A stretch of DNA of 64,000 nucleotides from Mycoplasma sp. (GTDB taxonomy: Bacteria > Bacillota_I > Bacilli_A > Mycoplasmatales > Metamycoplasmataceae): the NCBI GenBank assembly GCA_024721275.1, contig JAMPIX010000001.1, positions 62,001-126,000 on the forward strand, given 5' to 3'. Position 1 is the stretch's first letter; each line of letters starts with the position of its first letter. Below the pieces are notes generated by a model. It saw only the letters and a program-made list of their open reading frames with translations, made no database searches and was not told the DNA's origin. Shown here one piece after another: positions 22,462 through 32,722 of the stretch. Both the position numbers and the translations under genes were made by a program.

Positions 22462-24395
22462 ATTTCCATTGTCTTTCCAGAATAAACATTATAGTAAATA
22501 TTCTTATTAATGTGATTAATTCATCCAGTTTTATAATTTACCACAATAAAATCATAATTATTATTATTAAAATTATTTTTTAATTTTTCAAAGCTTTTTT
22601 TAGAAAGAGAATCTCTTTCAGAAGTTCAACTTGGTTTAATATCACCAAATAAAAATGGATTTCATTTTTTTATTATATTTTCGTTTCAATTATAATACAT
22701 ATCTATATTTTTAAAAGCCCATTGAAATGAGGCATCATTTTTACTTAAAAACATTTGCGAATCAAAAAACATTTTATCATTTATATATAAATTGAAATTA
22801 TTCTCATTTTCAAAAATGAATTTAGTTAAATAATTTGTATCTTCTTTATCAAATGTTGAATTGGATAAATTTAAGTTAAAATTTGTGCCGTAAATGGCTG
22901 TTAAAGGTGAAAATGTATAAAGATTTCCAGCCAGAACAGTTGTTGACACAGTAGCTAATATTTTCATTTTTTTATTATTTATAGATATTTTTTTTCAATC
23001 AATAAAGACCATTACAATTATAGGTATGTTCATAAATAATGCTACATAATATCTATCAACACTTCAGGTAACTATAAAATCTAATCTTTGCAACAAAATT
23101 ATTAGACCAAAAATAGAAAAATATGATATTGAAAATATTATTAATGTTTTTATTTCTCTTTCATATCAAATCATTAATAATAAAATGATCAAACTAAAAA
23201 AGCAAATTGGTAAAATAACTCAAGTTAAAGAAAGTAATATGAAAGGTATTGGAATTGCAAAGCAAAAAATTAAACTTAATGAAATCGATAAACCAATTTT
23301 AAAATTTCTCAATTTATAAATATCCTGAGATAAATTAATAATCTTGTAAAAAAATCTTTCAAATCTATGTTCTATTTTTTTACTAGATTTTAGAAATAGA
23401 ATTGTTGGAATTAATGATAAAATTCCAAAACTAAAGGAAATGTAATTAATTATTGAAGAATAAGTTATATTTTTCGGACCGATTTGAATTACTATATATA
23501 TATAAATAAATAAAAAGCTTAAATCTTTGAAATACAATTGGTTTTTAAGCAATAAGACAATCATAATAACAATCATAAAAGAAAACATTAAGATTACATC
23601 TTCAGAAATACCGAATCCCATCAAGAAAAGAAGACCAGAAGTTAAGAAATCTTTATTATAAGAATCTCTTTCATCATCCTTATTCAAATTAATTGTTTTC
23701 ATTAATATATATAAAGATGAAGTTAATTCAAATGAAATTCATTGTCAATTAGCAGTAATTAAATGTTTTGAAAATAATAAAGATGTAATTATTATTACTG
23801 AATATAAATATTTATAAATTATTTTATCTATTTTTACATAATCGAATATTTGAAATGAAATAAAAATAAAAACAACTGAGAATGCAAGAGATAAAAATTG
23901 AACAAAATAATTAACAGTTCCAAGACCTCCAGTGAATGAACTAGCTATATAAAAAATATAATTATAAATATATTCATTAACAAAAAACTGATTTCCGGAC
24001 ATAATTGTTTCATTTTGATATTTTGTTCTAAGAGATATTCTAATATAATCATGATAATCATATATCATTTTAGTTGTGAATAGTGTTATTATAAAGAAGG
24101 TAATAAAAATTACTAAAAAAACTGTTAAATATTCTCATAATTTTTGATAATAAATTGCTTTATTTCAATTTTTAATAAACATAATTGCTTCAAATACAAT
24201 TGGAATAGATAAAACAATTAGAGCTATATATATAAAAACATCATATTTAATGCCAATTTTAAATACTATATATGAAAAAATAGTTAAAATAGCATATGAA
24301 CAAGCAACTGATGCCAAAGATCAATAATAATTTTTAAGTCTAATTAATCTTAAAAATATTGGAATTAAAAATAATGAAAAATATATAAATAGCAT
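22446..24395 (-). CDS. Giant multispan membrane protein (649 aa), paralogue of 18699-20633
   Basis: About 12 helices and a C-terminal soluble part. It shares with its paralogue the N-terminus ('SLFLIPIFLRLIRLKNYYWSL'-type) and the 'LAGNLYTFSPLTAIYGTN' and 'GKTMEIW' blocks. ATG at 24395 with AAAGGAATC upstream as Shine-Dalgarno. Its 3' end overlaps the flippase start by 16 bp. Likely a glycan polymerase, ligase or GT-C transferase working with that flippase, by position only. Confidence 0.6.
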
Positions 24396-24517
24396 GATTC
24401 CTTTCTTATAATATAACTTTTTTATTATATCATTTTGGTATAATAAAAAATATGAATCTTAATTATTTATTATGATTTTGAATATAGATAAAAATAAAAG
24501 ATAATATTTATTATTGC

Positions 24518-24523
24518 TATAAT
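24518..24523 (+). promoter_or_regulatory. -10 box of tRNA-Cys/tRNA-Arg
   Basis: TATAAT 14 nt before the first base of tRNA-Cys. Confidence 0.5.
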
Positions 24524-24537
24524 TATAAGGTATATTT

Positions 24538-24612
24538 GGTACTGTGGCCAAACGGCTAAGGCAGTGGACTGCAACTCCATGATTGTCGGTTCGAATCCGA
24601 TCAGTACCTCCA
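24538..24612 (+). tRNA. tRNA-Cys (GCA)
   Basis: Acceptor stem GGTACTG pairs with CAGTACC; anticodon GCA in a standard 7-nt loop; T-loop GGTTCGAATCC present; CCA is encoded. Lies on the plus strand inside the minus-strand glycan island. Confidence 0.95.
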
Positions 24613-24616
24613 TAAT

Positions 24617-24693
24617 GCGCTCGTAGCTCAATTGGATAGAGTGTTTGGTTACGGCCCAAAAGGTTAGGGGTTCGACTCCTCTCGGGCGCGCCA
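24617..24693 (+). tRNA. tRNA-Arg (ACG)
   Basis: Acceptor GCGCTCG pairs with CGGGCGC (one G-U); anticodon ACG; T-loop GGTTCGACTCC; encoded CCA. Only 4 bp after tRNA-Cys, same transcript. Confidence 0.95.
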
Positions 24694-24696
24694 TTT

Positions 24697-24726
24697 AAAA
24701 CCCTGCTTTTAATAAAGTGGGGTTTT
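24697..24726. terminator. Bidirectional rho-independent terminator
   Basis: AAAACCC and GGGTTTT form the base of a ~13-bp stem (inner TGCTTT/AAAGTG with two G-U pairs), four-base loop TAAT. It ends the tRNA transcript. Confidence 0.75.
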
Positions 24727-24775
24727 GTCATTTTCATCTTATAAGTTAAATTTTAAATTCTTAAATAGAATACTA

Positions 24776-25900
24776 TTATTTCATAATGCTTTTCAATTTT
24801 TTATTTATTATTTTTTTATGTATATCTTTAAAAATATATTTTTGATTATTATTTGAAATGTAATCATAATTAATGATTCCAATTTTATTTCCAATTTTAT
24901 TTATATACATAGAAGAATAATATAAGTAATCATTTCTATTTGAGAAAAATTTTTTTGAAAAAATCATCTTTTTTTCTTTAATCTTCGGAATTCAAACTAC
25001 ACAATTTTTATTTCATAGATTTGAAATATGTACAATTGATGTTTCAACTGTTAAAATCATATCTGAATATTTAATATAATTAAACAAATCAAAAATTGAA
25101 AGTTTGCTTGTCATATCTATTATATTTTCATTGGACTTTATTACTTCGATCAAACTTAAGTCAATTATTTTTCTATTACCAATAAAAATTATCTTTTTAT
25201 TTTTATTTACATTTTTTATGAAATAAATTACTACTTCAGTTTTCATTGTTTTATTATCATGCGAACCATATAAATTAATTAGGATATAATCATCATCTTT
25301 TTTTTCATTAAAAATATTTAAAAATTTTTTTGGCAATTTTTTGTTGTAATTTAAAAATTTCTTTTCTCAAAATTTACTAATATAAATCTTTAAATCTTTA
25401 TCATGAAAAAAAACAGTTTTACTAAAATTTAGTGTGTATATCTTATAAATAAATAAAAACATTCAATATATATAATTACCTTTATATTGCACACTAAAAT
25501 AAATAACTTGCTTAAATTTTCAATTCATTATCGAAACATAAAGTAATGTTGATAAACTATAGAAAAAACCAGAAAGTGGAGGTACATATATATATCTATA
25601 TAATTTTATAAAACCGGTGTATCATTTTCATTGCTTTTCATATGAATAAATAGTTATTAAACTATTATGCTTTGCAATAGTTTTAAAAATTTCTATATTA
25701 CTTTCAGAAACTCATACATCAATTTTTTTATTAATATTCATAAAAAAATCTGCTTGAATAGTTGTATCTCCTATTCCTGTTTTACAAATGAAAAAAGCTT
25801 TATTTCAAGAAAAAAATAAAGAAAGTATTTTACAAGGAAGTCACATAATTAAAAAAAATAATATCGTTATTTTTTTTATAATATTTTTGTATAAATTCAT
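24776..25900 (-). CDS. GT9/heptosyltransferase-like glycosyltransferase
   Basis: 374 aa. N-terminal hydrophobic anchor; 'FFICKTGIGDTTIQADFF' with the GxGD loop; 'LTVETSIVHISNLWNKN' donor-side segment near residue 290. Closely related to 14611-15732 and to the plus-strand copy 39345-40436 across the whole length. No clear promoter or Shine-Dalgarno is visible right before the ATG, so it may be read with the membrane-protein gene upstream. Confidence 0.72.
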
Positions 25901-26039
25901 ATATTTATCAAACCCTTATTTTAATATTTTTTATTCACAATTTATTTTTTCATTTAAATAAATTTCTATCTAATAAATAGTATTAAAATTATACTTTATA
26001 ATAATGATTTTTTATACTAAATTAATAACATAATTAAAG

Positions 26040-27899
26040 TTAATCATTTCAAAAAATATCAAAGTTTCCTACTTTTTGTTTATGAGTAAATAAATTTTCT
26101 TTGAAATTTGATGGAATGTGATTTTCATAATAAATAAATATTTGATTATTATTCATATTTTGATCTGAAAAATCATCTCTACTATAATTACCATTATATT
26201 TGTATGCTCAATTGAATATATCTCCATAAATAGTTTTATTAGGTAAATTTTTATTTAATCAATCAGCTACTAAATCCCCAGTTTTAAATGATCCGGTGTA
26301 TTGTGAACGTTGAACTACCTGTGTCATTCCTGATTGAACTCCATTAATTATAAAAACAATAGAAGAAAGTGATGTCCCAAGAATTGGTACTATCTTTTTA
26401 GTTTTTATTCTAAAAATATAATCTATTAGAATAAAGATAAAAGGAATAAAGAAATTTGTTCTTGTTCTGTGATAAACACCAGCTAATCCTTTTATTTCAT
26501 GATTTCATAATGGAGCAGAAATTGGTGAAAAGAAAAATACTGAAGTAAATAAAATAAATGCAGCAATATATTTTATAGATTGCTTTTTAGTTTTAAAAAA
26601 CTCAAATATACATATAAGAATTACTGATAAATACAATAAAGAAATGAATATTGAATAAGGTATAGAATTATCGATTATAGAACCTTCTTGTAACCCATCA
26701 CCTCTAGGATTGAAAGCGAATCAAAAATCAATTTTACTAGTAGCTATTAAAAAGATATCAAAAACTATAAACGAAACGAAAGCTGCCAATATAAGTGAGA
26801 CTCTATACTTATATATATAAGTATGAACAGTTTCAAAAATTCTTATATTTTTTTTATCAATTTGAACAATTGCAAAAATAAATAATAGTACAAATAATGA
26901 TAAAACAACTAATAAAGTATTATCAATTTTATATAAAGCGAACATACACAATAAAGGAATTGATTCTATAAAAAGATATTTAACTGAATTACTTTTAAAT
27001 CAAAAAATTCTTAATGCAAATATGCTAACAATGAAAAATCCATATAAGAATATTGTTGATGAAGACATTGATCAAGCTGCAAATGATATCATTATTGTTA
27101 ATAAACTAACTTTAACATCATCGTTATTTTCAAATGAAATTGCAAAAATAAATAATAATAAATATGTACGTCCATATAATCCAGCAATTGAATTAGTGAA
27201 TTGAGTTCCTATTAAATCAATTAATAAAATGAAAAGTATAGATATAGAAAAATTTATAAAAATATTATCTGTATATTTAGATGTAAAATACATAATACTA
27301 GACAATGCTATGAAAGTTATTATTATTCTTCCTATTCAATGAGAAAAAAATTCTGGATTTATTCCCATATATTGAATAACTGCAAATCAATGAACTCATG
27401 TTTCGGTTTCATAAATAGAGCTTCATCTACCAAGTAAATGTGATCCAATAGGCGCATCTGTATCCAATTTATTAATATAACCATTTTCAATAGCAGCTGT
27501 GTTTCTTTCTAAATATGTAATACTATCATACCCATCACTCATCCTCATTAGAAAAATATTTATGATTGTTGATAACAAAATAACTAATATTATGAAAACA
27601 ATAAGATTTTTCATGTTTTTAATATTAAAATTATCCTTATTTAAATAAATAAAAACTAAAATACAAACATTTTTTAGTAACTCAAATATGACAATTATTT
27701 TAAATGAAACTTGAAGCAAAACTAATGGTAAATAAAATATAAAAGTAATAAATAAATAAAATGCTATTCCAATTAGAAAACTTGAATAAACATTTATTCT
27801 TACTATTGAAAATTTATTATTTATTATTGTTCCTGATAAATATGAAGTAGCAATAATAAATACACAAATTAATATACCGATAGATATGGAAAAAAACAT
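26040..27899 (-). CDS. Large multispan membrane protein, paralogue of 7247-9076
   Basis: 619 aa, about 13 helices. First outer loop has 'MRMSDGYDSITYLERNT', with an Asp-rich start as in GT-C transferases, then 'ETWVHWFAVIQYMGINPEFF'. The C-terminal soluble domain carries 'DWLNKNLPNKTIYGDIFNWAYKYNG', nearly identical to the 609-aa paralogue. The conserved outer domain suggests both act on the same type of substrate. Leaderless start (TATAAT, 6 nt). Confidence 0.65.
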
Positions 27900-27905
27900 A
27901 AAACT

Positions 27906-27911
27906 ATTATA
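27906..27911 (-). promoter_or_regulatory. -10 box, leaderless start
   Basis: TATAAT on the minus strand, six nt before the ATG at 27899. Confidence 0.6.
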
Positions 27912-27945
27912 TTACTTTTAAAATGATTTTTAAAAATAGAAAAAA

Positions 27946-28830
27946 TTATTTAGCCTTTTTATCCCTTTTTTTATAAAGAAATTTTTTAAGTATTAACGAA
28001 CTTCTAGAAATAAGTTTTTTAAGTCCTAATTTGGATAAAAACCCTAGAATATAATCATAAATTGTATAAAAAATCTTTCTGTTAATAATTAAAAACATTT
28101 TTCTTGCTTTAAAAGATTCAATATTAGTAAAAATGAAATCATCGCGATGTTGAAATAAGCATTTATATTTTATTTCATTTAAATCATTTATATTTTTTTT
28201 AATTTTCTTAATATGATTTTTTGTTCAAATTTCAATCATGAAAAATACTTTTGCTTTTGAATTTTTCATGATTTTTAATATATCATCTCAAAAATATTGC
28301 TCTGCACCTTCTATATCCATTTTGATTAAAACTATACTTTCTTCTTTATCTAGTTGTCATTTTTTACTTTCAGTATAAATATCTTTTAGTTTTATTTTTT
28401 CTGAAACTGTATTTTCAATATCAGAATTAGGTTTTATGATAGAACTGTTTCCTAAATTTTCTTTATTAATTCATATTTCTTTTTCAATTTCTTTGTTGAA
28501 TATGCCAGCATTTATTATTTCATCATTTTTTTTATCTAATTTATTATTAATTAAATTATTTTTTAGCAAATTAAAGTTAATTAATGTTGGTTCATAGGCA
28601 ATAAAATTAGCATCTGGATGTTTTAATTTTCAATAAGTTAAATGATTTCCTATGTTAGAACCAATGTCAACTATAACGTTTGGTTTATTAAATTTCATAA
28701 TTCTTTCTAAATTATTCAATAAATTATATTCAAAAAAATTTTTAGTAAATTCAATTTGAGTTCCTATAAGATCATGATCATGAACTTCTAAAGTTATTTT
28801 ATAATCATCTAATCATACTTTTTTACTCAT
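27946..28830 (-). CDS. FkbM-family SAM-dependent methyltransferase
   Basis: 294 aa. SAM-binding motif I 'NVIVDIGSNIGNHLTYW' near residues 50-66, 'YEPTLINFNLL' after strand 2, and the FkbM acidic segment 'KMDIEGAEQYFWDD' later. Typically O-methylates sugars in polysaccharides or glycolipids. Homologous to the tandem pair at 36011-37803 but clearly diverged from them. TATAAT 7 nt before the ATG. Confidence 0.85.
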
Positions 28831-28837
28831 GAAAGAA

Positions 28838-28843
28838 ATTATA
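28838..28843 (-). promoter_or_regulatory. -10 box, leaderless start
   Basis: TATAAT on the minus strand, seven nt before the ATG at 28830. Confidence 0.6.
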
Positions 28844-28886
28844 TATTAAAAATTTTTATAATTTATATTGAAAAAAATTATTTATA

Positions 28887-29705
28887 TTAATTTTCATTTA
28901 TGTTAACATTATTTTCTTTTAATGAATCATATATATAATCAACAACTTTATCTGAAAGCATGCTTGCAATATATCTTGTAATAATAGGATCATCAAATTC
29001 TTTTTCATTAAGATCTTCATTCATAGGATCACCATATATAAATTTTTCTATTTGCTTTATTTCTCTAACTTTTTTTGATGGAACTATTGATGAAACAAGT
29101 ATAAATCTAATATTTTCTGATCCAACTTTCCCTATTAGATGATCTATCATTGATTTAATTCTTTTAGGTTTATTTCCAGAAATAGAAATAATTACACACA
29201 ATATTTTATGATTTTCTCTCATTTTAGCCAAATTTATTGTTGAACCACCTGAATAAGGTTCGCTATACATTTCAGGCAATTTTTGTGATAATCTTCTTGC
29301 AGCGTGTTCAGAAATAGAGACACTAAAACCATTAGCAGCAAAAATAAAACGATTTACTTTTGAAATATTTTTTAATTCTATTTTTTTACTTAAAGCAAGT
29401 TCTAAACTTGGGTGAGCAACTTTTTCATCAAAATCCGTAAAAAATTTTGTGTAATTTATTCTATCGTTTCTTAATAAAGTAGCTAATTCGTATAATTGAC
29501 TTCAGCTATCAAATCCTAATTTAATACATGCTCTAGAGATTGTTGCAACAGAAACTGACATCTCTTTTGCAAGAGATTTAATATTAAAACCAACAAAGGC
29601 AGATTCTTTAAGAGCTAAAATAAAATTCACTACATATTTTTCCGAATATGTGAAATCATTGTTGTGTTTATAATAAAGAGTTTTAACTATTTTCTTAAAA
29701 GTCAT
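28887..29705 (-). CDS. RpiR/MurR-type transcriptional regulator (HTH + SIS)
   Basis: 272 aa. N-terminal HTH ('SLAKEMSVSVATISRACIKLGF', about residues 44-65) matches HTH_6 of the RpiR family, and the rest is a diverged SIS sugar-phosphate-binding domain ('ILCVIISISGNKPKRIKSMI'). Divergent from the CoA-disulfide reductase gene with a 95-bp gap holding both promoters, so it may regulate that gene, its own, or the neighbouring glycan genes. Effector unknown, presumably a phosphosugar. Confidence 0.8.
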
Positions 29706-29712
29706 AACTTGA

Positions 29713-29718
29713 ATTATA
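29713..29718 (-). promoter_or_regulatory. -10 box, leaderless start
   Basis: TATAAT on the minus strand, seven nt before the ATG of the RpiR-type regulator. Confidence 0.6.
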
Positions 29719-29787
29719 ACATTACATTTTAAATAATTTATATGTATACAATATTTTTAATAATTAATAATATTAGTTCAATTAGAT

Positions 29788-29793
29788 TATAAT
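29788..29793 (+). promoter_or_regulatory. -10 box, leaderless start
   Basis: TATAAT seven nt before the ATG of the CoA-disulfide reductase. Confidence 0.6.
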
Positions 29794-29800
29794 ATTATGT

Positions 29801-31441
29801 ATGAAGATAGTTATTATAGGTGGAGTTGCAAGTGGTGCTGCAACAGCTACAAAATTAAGAAGAAATATACCAAATGCAGAGATAAAAATCTTTGAAAAAT
29901 CAAAAAATATTTCATTTGCTAATTGTGGATTAGTTTATGGAATTACAGGAGAAGCTGAGACAAATAATTTAATTGTTTTTACAGCTGAGGCATTATCTAA
30001 AAAATTTAATGTTGAAGTAAATGTTAAACATGAAGTTATAAAGATAAATGAAAAAGAAAAGACAGTTGAAGTAAAAGATTTAATAAATAATAAAACATTT
30101 GTTGAATCGTATGATAAATTAGTACTTGCAATGGGAGCGGGACCATTAAAATTACCTGTTAAAAATTTATATTCTGAAAAAAATGTATTTTATTTAAGAA
30201 CATTTGAAGACATGATGTATATTAAAGAAAATCTTAATGATTCTCACAAAAATATTTTAGTAATTGGTACTGGTTTTGTTGGAATTGAAATGGCTGAGGG
30301 ATTTCAAAAAATGGGAAAAAATGTAACGATGGTTGAAATGGCTGATAGAATAATGGGTTATGACATTGATATGACTTCATTTATATATGACGAACTTGTC
30401 TCAAACAACATAGAAGTTATTTTAAAAACAGCAGTTGAAAGTATTGATATTGATAAAAAGGAAGCTAAATTAAGTTCTGGAAAGATCGTAAAATATGATG
30501 CAATAATGACAACCGGAATTTCACCAAATACAAAAATACTTGATGGAACAAATATTGAAAAAGATAATAAAGGAATAGTAAAAACAAATGATTATATGCA
30601 AACTACAAATCCTAATATATATGCTGCAGGAGATATAGTTTATACACCTCATGTTGTCTTAAAAAAGAAAACATATTTACCATTTGCTCACAATGCAAAA
30701 GTACAAGCTAAAGTTGTTGCAGATCATATTGCTGGCAATTTAGATTCAAAACAAGAAAGTGTGACTGGTGCATCTGTTATAAGAGTTTTCTCTAAAACAG
30801 TAGCAAAAGTTGGAATTACAGAGCAAGAAGCAAAACAAGCTGGTTACAATTATCATGTTTCAATGATTACAACTCCTGATATACCTAAATATATCGAGGG
30901 TTCAAGTAAAATGGTTTTAAAAATGGTTATTGATAAAGATAAAAGAACTGTTCTTGGATTACAAGGTGTAGGTTCTAAAGTTGATAAAAGAATTGATGTG
31001 GCTTCTACAATAATTACAGCAGGCATGACAATTGATGTTGCAAAAACTTTAAATCTTTGCTATTCTCCTCATTATTCAAAATCGTTAGATCCGATAAATA
31101 TAATTACTAAAGATGCAATTCAAAAAATCAAAAATCAAAATATTGAGCAATTTTCAGCATTTAATATTCCCGAAGGAGCATTGATACTTGATGTTAGACC
31201 AAATGATGGTTCTAGAGAAGAAAAGGGTGCTTTACCAAATAGTGTTCCACTAGAAATAAATGATTTTTCAGAAGAAACTTTACCAAAAGATAAAAATAAA
31301 GAAATATATGTATTTTGTAATAGCGGGTTCACATCAACAATTGCATCAACAAAATTATCTATATTAGGTTATAAGAAAATTAAAAATATAATAGGTGGAA
31401 ACAACCTTTATCAAAATATTAAAAAAATGTATAAAAAGTAA
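29801..31441 (+). CDS. CoA-disulfide reductase with C-terminal rhodanese domain (CoADR-RHD)
   Basis: 546 aa. FAD-binding 'IIGGVASGAATATKLRR' at the N-terminus, redox-active single Cys42 in 'FANCGLVYG' (the mark of CoA-disulfide reductases and Nox-type enzymes), NAD-binding 'VIGTGFVGIEMAEGF' mid-protein, the 'YAAGDI' FAD motif and a dimerisation domain, then a rhodanese domain from about 455 with active-site Cys506 in 'VFCNSGFTST'. Catalyses NAD(P)H-dependent reduction of CoA-disulfides or persulfides, so it serves thiol redox balance in an organism likely without glutathione. Leaderless start. Full length, no damage. Confidence 0.92.
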   Translation: MKIVIIGGVASGAATATKLRRNIPNAEIKIFEKSKNISFANCGLVYGITGEAETNNLIVFTAEALSKKFNVEVNVKHEVIKINEKEKTVEVKDLINNKTFVESYDKLVLAMGAGPLKLPVKNLYSEKNVFYLRTFEDMMYIKENLNDSHKNILVIGTGFVGIEMAEGFQKMGKNVTMVEMADRIMGYDIDMTSFIYDELVSNNIEVILKTAVESIDIDKKEAKLSSGKIVKYDAIMTTGISPNTKILDGTNIEKDNKGIVKTNDYMQTTNPNIYAAGDIVYTPHVVLKKKTYLPFAHNAKVQAKVVADHIAGNLDSKQESVTGASVIRVFSKTVAKVGITEQEAKQAGYNYHVSMITTPDIPKYIEGSSKMVLKMVIDKDKRTVLGLQGVGSKVDKRIDVASTIITAGMTIDVAKTLNLCYSPHYSKSLDPINIITKDAIQKIKNQNIEQFSAFNIPEGALILDVRPNDGSREEKGALPNSVPLEINDFSEETLPKDKNKEIYVFCNSGFTSTIASTKLSILGYKKIKNIIGGNNLYQNIKKMYKK

Positions 31442-31473
31442 TTTACTTTAAATATACTTAGAAATGAAGTTAA

Positions 31474-31848
31474 ATGAAATTAAAATATTATCTACAATGT
31501 ATAAATCCCTCAAAAGCTACTAAGCTTTATGTTGATTTATTTCAAGGAAAAATAAACAAACAATCTGGATCTGATTTAGGACATTATCATGCTAATTTAA
31601 CATTGTTTAATAATATATCTATTTATGTTTGCAACGATTATGGAACTGGTAATAATGTTAGGCCTGGATATATAATAATTTCATTTGATAAAAATGAAAG
31701 AGATTTATATAATCAAACAAGAGATAAAATTTTACAAAACAATGAATTAAGAGTTACTATTAATGATCAATTAATGAGATGAGGATGAAGAATAACTGAA
31801 TTTTTAGATCCTTATGGTTATCATTGAGATATTGAAATAGAAGATTAA
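31474..31848 (+). CDS. VOC-superfamily (PhnB/glyoxalase-like) protein
   Basis: 124 aa. 'YYLQCINPSKATKLYVDLFQG' corresponds to the first beta-alpha-beta unit of PhnB-like VOC proteins, and the ending 'WGWRITEFLDPYGYHWDIEI' is the classic WGxRxxxxxDPxGxxW segment. No catalytic assignment is possible. Related in form to the protein at 58178-58675. A 32-bp gap follows the CoA-disulfide reductase, so the two may be cotranscribed. Confidence 0.7.
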
Positions 31849-31885
31849 TATTTTTTTATAAGGAATAAGTTTTTGAAATTCAATA

Positions 31886-31891
31886 TATAAT
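31886..31891 (+). promoter_or_regulatory. -10 box, leaderless start
   Basis: TATAAT six nt before the ATG at 31898. Confidence 0.6.
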
Positions 31892-31897
31892 TAATAT

Positions 31898-32722
31898 ATG
31901 ATTAAAAAAAGACATTTTTATAATGGAGTTCATTACACCATAGATAAAGAAAAAAACGTTGTAATTTTGAAAAAAGAATTTCATGAAAAGTTATTATCAA
32001 AAAACTTATGAGGTAAATTTGGTTTTAAAAAAATAGGTGGTTCATCACTAGGTGATGTATTACTTACTGATTCCTATAAATCTCAATTCAAAGCGTTTTG
32101 TAGAATGTCTTGAATTGATTTACCAATAATTGATAGAAAATATGTTGATGCAGGTATTGCAATTGAGCCTATGGTTATAAATAAATTAGCACTTGATAAA
32201 AATGTAAAAGAAATAAAAACATATCCAGCTGAAAAATTTAACTTTGATTATTTCAAAGACATTGATCCAATTTTAGGCGGACTACCAGATGGACTTGCAA
32301 TTAATAATGATTCTAGTTATGAAGATATAGTTATTGAAATAAAAACAACCGGTTATAAAAATAAAGAAAAATGAGAAGAGTATGGAGTTCCAACTAACTA
32401 TTTAAAGCAAGCCCAAATGTACACACATTTAATGAAAAAAAGAAGTTATGTAATAGTTGCTGCTTTTCTTGATGAAGATGATTATGCAGAACCTGAAAAA
32501 TATAATATTGATAAATATCCATTATTTATAAAAGCTTATAAAGTAGATAAGGATAATGTAAATGATGACATTATAAAAGTGAAAAGTTTTTATAATGAAT
32601 ATACTAAAACAGGTATTTCACCAAAATTTAATATACAAAAAGATCATGAATTATTAAAGTATTTAGAATGTAAGAATGAAGAAGAATGAAAAGGATTATA
32701 TGAGGAAATGATTAATAAATAA
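31898..32722 (+). CDS. YqaJ-like PD-(D/E)XK nuclease family protein (MAGa7180-type)
   Basis: 274 aa. The nuclease core is 'LGGLPDGLAI' (catalytic Asp, near residue 130), 'IVIEIKTTG' (ExK, residues 146-150) and 'YLKQAQMY' (Q-x-x-x-Y helix, 170-175), the pattern of YqaJ/lambda exonuclease-like recombinases. It resembles what I recall as the mycoplasma 'MAGa7180 putative nuclease' family; not checked. Overlaps the next gene by one base (TAATG), and the pairing with a DUF2779 exonuclease argues for a joint DNA-processing role. Confidence 0.75.

Noticed and set aside
24459-24737. Minus-strand ORFs of 74-92 codons with Arg/Pro-rich products
   Set aside because: They are the reverse strand of the tRNA-Cys and tRNA-Arg genes and the terminator; a known artefact.
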